From: Lumnitzera littorea
Taxonomy: Eukaryota > Streptophyta > Magnoliopsida > Myrtales > Combretaceae
Reading direction: 5' to 3'
Length of the DNA stretch: 64,000 nt
Assembly (NCBI GenBank): GCA_024138015.1
Contig: JAMXBB010000009.1
Span: 89,533,049-89,597,048 of the forward strand
The position numbers were made by a program, and so were the translations under genes. Shown one piece after another: positions 57,225 through 64,000 of the stretch (the first letter of the stretch is position 1; every line of letters begins with the position of its first letter). Under the pieces are notes generated by a model. The model saw nothing but the letters and a program-made list of their open reading frames with translations. It searched no databases and was not told the DNA's origin.

Positions 57225-60200
57225 TTCTTCAAATGGACTATCCATATTTACTACTTATTCTTATCTCCCTCCTGCTTGCACAAGCCACATTGAACCTATT
57301 TTATTAGACACTTTAATTGTTGACTAGGACATCATTTAGCTCAAATGATTTTTGAATCCTTAATCCTACTTGTACAACATGGTGGAATCATCATATAATA
57401 GAAAAACACAAATATAATATGGCATAAGGTGAAAGAGTCTTACCATCTATCACACCATTAGGTATTGGGATGGCATTTACATCATCCGAAGCTTCTTACA
57501 TCTCATGAGTCAATCGTGAAATCTCATTCATTACTCTAGAAAAGGTTGTCTTCAATTTGGACCTTAGATGACAAATAGCTTGACTAGCGGCTGATAGTAC
57601 ACCATATCTAACTTTGATACAGATTACCAGGAAAGGGATGACATACGGCTACCAATATTATGCAAACCAAAGGAATGGGGCTAAATTGCAAGATGACCCG
57701 AAGAGTAAATGGAAGTTGATGGTTTAACAATCCTATGTACTAACTCTACGGATATGATGTACCATAGAACCACACACGGACCTAAGTTGGTATCTGATAT
57801 GACGTATGAACACTAGGCCTAGGGTTGCTCACCACAATCCTTACTAAGGGAGATTAATAAGAGCTTTTCAAGGTCTCGATTCTTAACAAGAAAACACAAG
57901 CTCCAGAAGAAAGGGGGAATAATGTCTAAGATTTAATGTCACTACTATTGCAACGATTACATATTACAAATATTTATATGACCCAATTAGGGTAAGTCCT
58001 AAGTTGACATAAATTACAAAAAGATTCCTACTTAAAAAGGAAAAAGGAATACATTATAAGGGTATAGACAAAAAGGTTAATCAATTACAAAAAGGACAGT
58101 ACAGATGTAAGAAAAGTGTGACACGTATCTACTATCCATTATGTGGTTCAAATAATGCTATATGTTGAGCAAAGCTAATTCAAAATGGAGTGGGTCAAGC
58201 CAATTGTATGGCAACTCAGCAATTTAAGGCTTGGGTAGGGTTGGTCCACTAAGTGGCCATTCTTAGGATTAGCTTCGGTTAGTCAACTCAAAAGTCGGTA
58301 GCTTATCCTCAGACATGTATTAGCTCAATAATTCAACGCTTGGATTAGTACTAGTGTAGTAGAAAGAGGTCAATTGGGTAATCAAGTCAATCACCTCGAG
58401 GGTCTCTGAAATGAGATAGAAAGAGATCGAAATGGAATACTTCAACAGGTCGGGGTGGAGAAGGTATTGTTCTTCAGAGTTTAACTCTCCTTGAACAACT
58501 CGATAAACCATATGGGTAACCACTTGAGCTTAGGAGTGGGTAATTGGTCCATGATCCCAATCAGACTTGTTCTATCATAATTGCATCTTTAGTGCCCTAC
58601 ACAACCTCATCACCTCCATGAATAGTCTTTGCCAACTTAGTCCACCTCAGTGATATGAGATTCTGAGGGATATTATTCAAAAACTCTAATTTAGCCACAT
58701 GAAAGACATGATTACAAGGAAATCCAATAGTCTCATAGTATTGATATTTGCAGTTGATAGATTGGTCTAAATTTTTTAATGTCACCCTTACAAGTCTAAA
58801 AGGGTGATCGTAACAACATAAAGTGTGGATGGTCAACCTAGGTTCATTGTCATTGTAAGGTATGGAATCCATAACACCACCTACTTAATCTTTAACTTTG
58901 ATCTTTCAAAGGATGCCTTCATATATATGGAAGCTACATGGTTTTCAAAACTCTTAAGTACAATATGCAAAACTGGTTTTATGTGTACACTTTTGTAGTC
59001 AGCCTTCAGTTCTACATGTCTTAAATTAGATAACACTTTCTCGAAGTGCCAAACTAGTTAGTACATCCAATACCTTTGAGAAACAAATAGTTTTCCTTTA
59101 TAAATAAGTAGATCCCCTCACATCTCTACATACTCTACATAAAAGCCCAAAAATGTCCCCTCAAATATGCATATGCCTAAGAGAACTGTTTCTGATGCAA
59201 CTCTTGAACCTATTCATTTCCTTCAAGTTTATGCCTTTCTAGGACATCCACCTAAGTTACTTCAAATTCATTGATAGATTCAATATTGAACATTTATCTC
59301 TTGAATCTCACAAAAATCCATCGCTATGAACATGAGACATTCCATTCCTCTTAAGGTGCCATGAACAAAGGCGATGCTATGCTTAAGGGCAAACGGAAGT
59401 AATGGCTGTTGGCACTGCCTTATCCCCATCCGTGATAATAAACATAAGCCTTTTGTCTTTCATTACACACATAAACACATCAAGCAACCAGCTATATGCC
59501 TCTTCTGTCTCATCATCTAATAATATACTACCAAAGATGAAAGTCTGATGGTAATGGTTACCACCAACTAATATTACCAACAGTATCAAATACTTATTCA
59601 ATCAATATGTCGAATCAAAAGCAATGACATCTCTGAAACAAAGATAGTTAAGCTAACATGTCAAATCTGACTAGAACATCACACTATATTCTCCTTCTTC
59701 ATTTATAGTGTACTCATAAAATAACCCTGAATCAGCTTTCTTTAGGCCCACTAGGAATGCTAGGGCTACCTCAGCATCATCATCAAATGTATCTACCCAC
59801 TTATGCTTGTCGATATAGTTATATAGGTATTTCTTCGTAAATCTAACTGTCTCGTCTTCACCTGCTTGATGAACCAGATATTCCATCATATCACGCAGCC
59901 AAATATCAGAATTTAAAATACTTTTGATTTGAACTCAATCAACATCTGACATAAACCTATTGGAATTTAAGAAACAATTTTGTGATAGTAGCATAAGCTC
60001 ATGATTGTGCTCAGTATTTATAGCTAAAACCTCCTAAAGTCCATACTCCTTCATGAGTTTTACTTTAAACATAGCTTCACAACCAATTCCAACTCAGTCA
60101 TTCTTACCAAGATGTTGCTAACCCTTATAACCCTCCCAATGGCACTCCCATAGATACAATTTCACCTACTTCTACTCATTCTTTTTAGATTCACACAAAC

Positions 60201-60480
60201 AAGTACTAAATCCATTTATAGTTGCATACCTAGTATAGAAATCACTAGCTTTCAAAAAAGGTGCAAACTTTCTAACAACTAAAAGTTTAATCAAATGCAA
60301 CTTGTATAGGATGACAAGTCGTCAATGGTAATCATATTATTGTGCTAAGAAGAATCATTGCTTCTACCATCACCAGAGACCAAAATATCACCCAATTCAT
60401 CATATGCAACATCAATTTCGGTATCAAAGTCATGAACATCATATCTATCTTCATTATCACAACCCAAATTGAACGTATGC
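57225..60480 (-). pseudogene. FAR1/SWIM-type MULE transposase, broken by S3
   Basis: Minus strand, from 60480 down. An acidic N-terminus (VHDFDTEIDVAYDELGDILV) is followed by a FAR1 DNA-binding block, DFYTRYATINGFSTCLCESK (60180-60260). 59671-59889 holds the linker (EVALAFLVGLKKADSGLFYE). 59383-59640 holds the DDE core: AFDSTY, then VGGNHYHQTFIFGSILLDDE and MFIITDGDKAVPTAI, keeping two likely catalytic Asp. 58597-58872 is a SWIM finger, NCKYQYYETIGFPCNHVFHV then LISLRWTKLAK; the first Cys of CxC is Ile. After S3 the tail continues at 57230-57600 with SQAICHLRSKLKTTFSRVMN and a knuckle VQCGLCKQEGDKNK (His to Asp). Stops are present; not functional. Confidence 0.85.
57615..58563 (-). mobile_element. 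S3: solo LTR of the E3 family, TSD AACTT/GACTT
   Basis: Starts TGATACAGATTACC and ends CATGATCCCAATCA, 949 bp, against 960-968 bp for E3 LTRs. Shared order: GCAAGATG(A/G)C(C/T)CGA, GATATGA(C/T)GTACCA, GAGTAGCTC-like block, TATTTATATGACCCAATTAG in place of TATTTATAGTACCCT, and AGGAGTG then GGTCC. The flanking 5-mers AACTT (57610-57614) and GACTT (58564-58568) differ by one transition. It splits the transposase gene between the SWIM finger and the C-terminal knuckle. The frame at 58320-58523 is chance. Confidence 0.85.
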
Positions 60481-60639
60481 CTACTATAATTCATATTGTG
60501 ATTGCAAAAGTTATTATTTTTGTTCTTTTTAGGTATTGAAGGTACACTTAGAGTTTTAGTGTAGAGAATTATGTGTTTAGTATTGAAGATAGTAGACTTT
60601 ACTATAAAAATATCGAGAACGCGGAACGTTCTAATTTAT

Positions 60640-60965
60640 GAAAAACTGTCAACAGTAGCACTATTTTGTTAACAAGAAAGTGTCCATGCAAAAGGCTGTT
60701 GATGGTAAAAGATATCTCTCGACAATGATGTGCTCCATTCTAGTAAAAACTAATTCATTTGTGGTAAAACAATAACCAAGTAGTATTTCTATAGCTAAAG
60801 GTAAACCAAATTGTTGATAGTAATATAACAATGTCAATAGTTGTACGCTCTAATTAAGTAAAACCTAACTCCTTTGCAATAAAAGATGATCAATCATGAT
60901 AGATTCTCTATTGTTGATGGTAACTTCAACTGTTGATGGTAACAATACATGGTCGATGGTTTTGC
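60640..60965. repeat. Palindrome and GTAAAAC motif cluster at the right edge of the MULE
   Basis: AACTGTCAACAGTAGC, GCTGTTGATGGTAAAAG, ATTGTTGATAGTAATAT, TGTCAATAGTTGTACG, AACTGTTGATGGTAACAA and GGTCGATGGTTTTGC alternate with CTAGTAAAAACTAATTC, GTGGTAAAACAAT and AAGTAAAACCTAACTCC. It matches the style of the clusters in the middle and at 45240-45520. Confidence 0.7.
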
Positions 60966-60970
60966 TAAAA

Positions 60971-62100
60971 ATGATTTGATCTATCTAATTTAATTTCAAT
61001 ATACATGTCACTATAGAATTTAAACATGTATCATATAAAATTTTTAGCACTATATATGGATAGTAATAATATGGCATACAATATTCAAAAATGATGTTAC
61101 ATATATTGTACTAACATTATTTATAAAGCACTCATATATCATCTTAGTGTAATGACATAAAATATAGTATGGTATACTAACAATAATATGTACGAACTAT
61201 ACATAAATTATGTGCTTTGTCTATATATCAATTAAAAACATGTACTTTGTAAAGATTATTATTTTATACATAATATATACCGATAATAATAAACATAATA
61301 TTTTATATTGACAATAATATACATGGATTACCACTATACGAATTATATTCAAATTATGTGGTGAATATCTTTTAATTTCAATAAATGACAACTCTAATTG
61401 TTACAAAGAATATATATATTTATATATGTATAATATAATTTATAGACAATGGTATATATAAGTAGCATTTTTGTGAATTTCATGAGCAATTTACTGAATT
61501 ACATGAATTATGTATGCATTTAGTACTTGCCGTTAATCATAATATAATATATAGACAATGGTATGTACAGGTTTAAATGAACAACAATTTAGGCAATGGG
61601 AAAATATTTTAAATAAAGGGAGGTAAAAAAAAAACATTTAATACATAAGTGTAAAAATGGAGCAGACAAATTGTAAAAATAGATATATTAATATTTAATT
61701 GTAAAAAAGGAGAGAGATAATGTAACCATATAAATATTTACATTTAATTGTAAGGAATATTAATTAAATGGGAAAAGGAACAATATATAAAAAAGAATGG
61801 GATTATAAGTAAATGAGAAAAGTAATTAAATAAAAAAAAGGGGAAGGGGAAAGTAACCTGCTAACTTCCTACAGTAGGTTACCTTATCTAGTGTTACAGT
61901 ATAGGAAAATCTTTTCTTTATGCAGATGTGCTATAGATTGTAGTATGTTGGTAGATGTAAGGTTTGGAATAAGGGAAGTGTTGAATCAACCAAATGGGAT
62001 GACGGCGGACAACATGGTAAGAGCAATTTCTTAATGGTGTCTTAGTTTGATTTTTACAAAGAGTTTAGAATGGTTAGGGTTTACAAGGATTTTTTATGTA
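60971..62100. other. AT-rich DNA, no gene
   Basis: Repeated ATATATAGACAATGGTAT strings (61440-61465 and 61545-61570) suggest a short local duplication. A-rich runs occupy 61600-61850. 61868-61894 has CTACAGTAGGTTACC. No coding motif is supported. Confidence 0.35.
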
Positions 62101-62129
62101 GAGTTGAAGTAATCAAACTATTGTAGGAT

Positions 62130-62592
62130 GTTAGTACGGTAATAGTACATGTAGATGTTTCTTGGGCCAATTCTAATGCTAATATTAGGTTGGCTTATAT
62201 ATTTTGAACTATTCAAAGGCAAATTGTGACCGGTGCTTTAAAACTTATTTCGGCCCCCATGCCTGAAGTGATTGGGTGCTAGGATATTCTATTGGGATTA
62301 GTTGTGGCCAAGAATTTGGGACGGCGCAAATTTGTATTTTTTACAAATTATCTTAATTTATTTGAAGCCTTACATGGACTGAGTTATCAATTACACTAGA
62401 ATACTTGATATTAGTTTCAATAAGTTTTATCTAATTTACAATACCTAAGTGTAAATCATATGTATTTTGCTTTTGCTCAAAGGTTGACTAATCAATCTGC
62501 ATATTGGGTAGCTTCACATATAAGGAGGGGAATGTGTCCGTATGATTGGTGGTTAAATACCTCATTTGCCCTTTTGAAGCTACTTACTGGTG
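62130..62592 (+). pseudogene. RNase H-like (RVT_3 type) reading frame, decayed
   Basis: At 62138-62330 the plus strand reads VDVSWANSNANIRLAYIF, stop, TIQRQIVTGALKLISAPMPE, VIGC, stop, DILLGLVVAKNLG. It follows the plant RVT_3/LINE RNase H pattern: D.SW at the first catalytic Asp, S.P..E at the catalytic Glu, then a GL..A helix. At 62482-62592 LTNQSAYWVASHIRRGMCPY, DWWLNTSFALLKLL matches the C-terminal AN..A.WLA..A......W part. The 150 bp between may be an intron or decay. It may derive from a LINE or from one of the many plant RVT_3 pseudogenes. Confidence 0.5.
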
Positions 62593-62597
62593 ATTGT

Positions 62598-63327
62598 AAT
62601 GTCTTTCCTTTTTAGTTTGATTATAATTTCTTGTGTACTTTGTTGGACACTGGTTGATGTTTAAATAAAGTATCTTTTCCTTTGGCTAAAGAAAAGAGCT
62701 AATAGATTTCAACAAATTAATTTTTTTATTGTCACGCATTCAATCTAAAATAGGGATATATATAAAGAGTTAAATTTAGTAAATTATTTTTTGTTACCAA
62801 CTTTCCTATATGATGGCACTATATGTTTAATTATTTTAAAGTATGTATTTTTGTGTCTCTTTAACATAATTGAAAATGATAATAATGCATAATAGAGAAC
62901 GAGAAAGTATAGTATATTGCTAAAATCTATGTAATGAGATACTTAAAATATATATCCTCCCCGCTTTGNAATGTCTTTCCTTTTTAGTTTGATTATAATT
63001 TCTTGTGTACTTTGTTGGACACTGGTTGATGTTTAAATAAAGTATCTTTTCCTTTGGCTAAAGAAAAGAGCTAATAGATTTCAACAAATTAATTTTTTTA
63101 TTGTCACGCATTCAATCTAAAATAGGGATATATATAAAGAGTTAAATTTAGTAAATTATTTTTTGTTACCAACTTTCCTATATGATGGCACTATATGTTT
63201 AATTATTTTAAAGTATGTATTTTTGTGTCTCTTTAACATAATTGAAAATGATAATAATGCATAATAGAGAACGAGAAAGTATAGTATATTGCTAAAATCT
63301 ATGTAATGAGATACTTAAAATATATAT
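62598..63327 (+). repeat. 358-bp direct duplication around an N at 62969
   Basis: 62598-62955 is repeated at 62970-63327 with a constant offset of 372 and no difference seen (AATGTCTTTCCTTTTTAG to GAGATACTTAAAATATAT). Between them are CCTCCCCGCTTTG and a single N. Only the (TA)n length after the repeat differs. This looks like two contigs whose overlap was not merged. Confidence 0.92.
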
Positions 63328-64000
63328 ATATATATATATATATATCCTAAGCATAATATTTAATAATTTTTCAAATAAAGAGTACATTATATCATTATTG
63401 AGGAGGAATTAAAGAGTTGTTAAATACCTACAAATTATATATACTCTTTCTCTATGAAATTTCAAAGCCCAAAGTTTGCAATTCTTCCTTTGTCTACTTT
63501 TTGATGGATCAAAATCAAACAAAAAAAGGACCATTTTCTTTCATTTTTGAGTAATACTTATATATACTTGATAGCAATTAAATATGATGTGGACATAATT
63601 GTAGTAATAATATAATAAATTAATAAATAAAAGTTTTGGAAACCATGTGTCATAATATATTTAAATTATAATCATAAAATGAACATTAAATATATGTAGC
63701 TATAGTCATGTTTAGGTATAATAATACATTGACAATTTGTAAATAATAATCTACCAAGTACATAATAAAACTAAAATACCTATTGATCAAATTTAAAAAA
63801 TATCACTTTAGTAAACCTATTACATAATTAAAACTCCTATATCAACTTATTTACCCTTTATTCTCACTTTACCTAATCAATCTCATTATCATCTCCATAG
63901 TCCATATTTTGACCTCAAAATGATTCTTGTCATACCTAAAATAGAAACCAACAAGATATACACAGAAGTAAAGGATAGTTAAGAGCATATTAAAGAGTAA
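63328..64000. other. AT-rich DNA, no gene
   Basis: Begins in a (TA)n run. There is no open frame or repeat that I can support up to the window end. Confidence 0.4.

Larger units (their letters stand above)
45240..60970. mobile_element. Large Mutator-like element (MULE) with ULP1-like gene, approximate ends
   Basis: A FAR1/SWIM-type transposase on the minus strand (57225-60480) and a ULP1-type peptidase gene on the plus strand (45640-51948) face each other. ULP1-like genes are known cargo of plant MULEs (KI-MULEs of Arabidopsis, CUMULE of melon), which supports one element. The same short palindromes (ACTATCGATAGT/ACTGTTGACAGT type) lie at 45240-45520, in the middle and at 60640-60965, giving approximate edges. 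I did not find terminal inverted repeats or a 9-bp TSD, so the limits are inferred. Two solo LTRs (S2, S3) are later insertions. Confidence 0.6.

Overview
The window is a plant nuclear, transposon-dominated stretch. It is AT-rich, with plant-type Ty3/gypsy LTR retrotransposons that leave 5-bp target-site duplications (TSDs), an initiator-Met tRNA primer site, a Mutator-like element of the FAR1/SWIM type carrying a ULP1-like peptidase gene, and telobox-like TTAGGGTTT motifs. The species cannot be named from sequence alone. I see no convincing intact host gene, no tRNA or rRNA gene and no CRISPR array. Almost every coding remnant is broken by stops and frameshifts, and many key-residue changes are transitions (C to T, G to A), as expected of old methylated transposons.

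Layout. 1-2135: a decayed Ty3/gypsy pol on the minus strand with part of its 5' LTR. 2230-4482: LTR-like sequence between two inverted ~100-bp arms. 5240-5820: a foldback (MITE-like) element. 5821-9976: non-coding LTR-like repeat DNA with a telobox cluster. 9977-37540: one old Ty3/gypsy chromovirus-like element (E1, minus strand; LTRs 9977-14632 and 35258-37540; near-matching 5-bp flanks) that has served as a trap for later insertions. A solo LTR (S1, 10700-13250, perfect TSD CTAGG) sits in its left LTR. A second LTR element (E2, plus strand, 19136-34764) sits in its gag/5' region. A third, structurally complete Ty3/gypsy element (E3, minus strand, 27021-33627, perfect TSD CTACC, LTR-PBS-gag-PR-RT-RH-IN-PPT-LTR) sits inside the 3' LTR of E2.

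Two single N characters mark contig joins. At 22788 the N ends a perfectly collinear 4.1-kb inverted repeat (18690-22787) made of E1 gag plus the E2 5' LTR. At 62969 the N separates two copies of the same ~358 bp. Both look like assembly joins. The first probably hides most of E2, whose coding region is missing.

37541-45239 is AT-rich DNA without recognisable genes, apart from a GC-richer, non-repeat-looking island at about 38990-39530 and a ~300-bp tandem repeat at 41834-42860. About 45240-60970 is what I read as one large, old Mutator-like element. It has a ULP1-type peptidase gene on the plus strand and a FAR1-like transposase on the minus strand, convergent, with a third decayed TE-associated reading frame between them. 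It also holds a hierarchical minisatellite of TTTACCATAAAGGAA units (52320-54110) and dispersed short palindromes of the ACTATCGATAGT type at the middle and both edges. Two solo LTRs disrupt it: S2 (46452-49315, perfect TSD GGTTG) in the ULP1 gene and S3 (57615-58563, same family as E3) in the transposase gene. Finally, 62130-62590 carries a decayed RNase H (RVT_3-like) reading frame.
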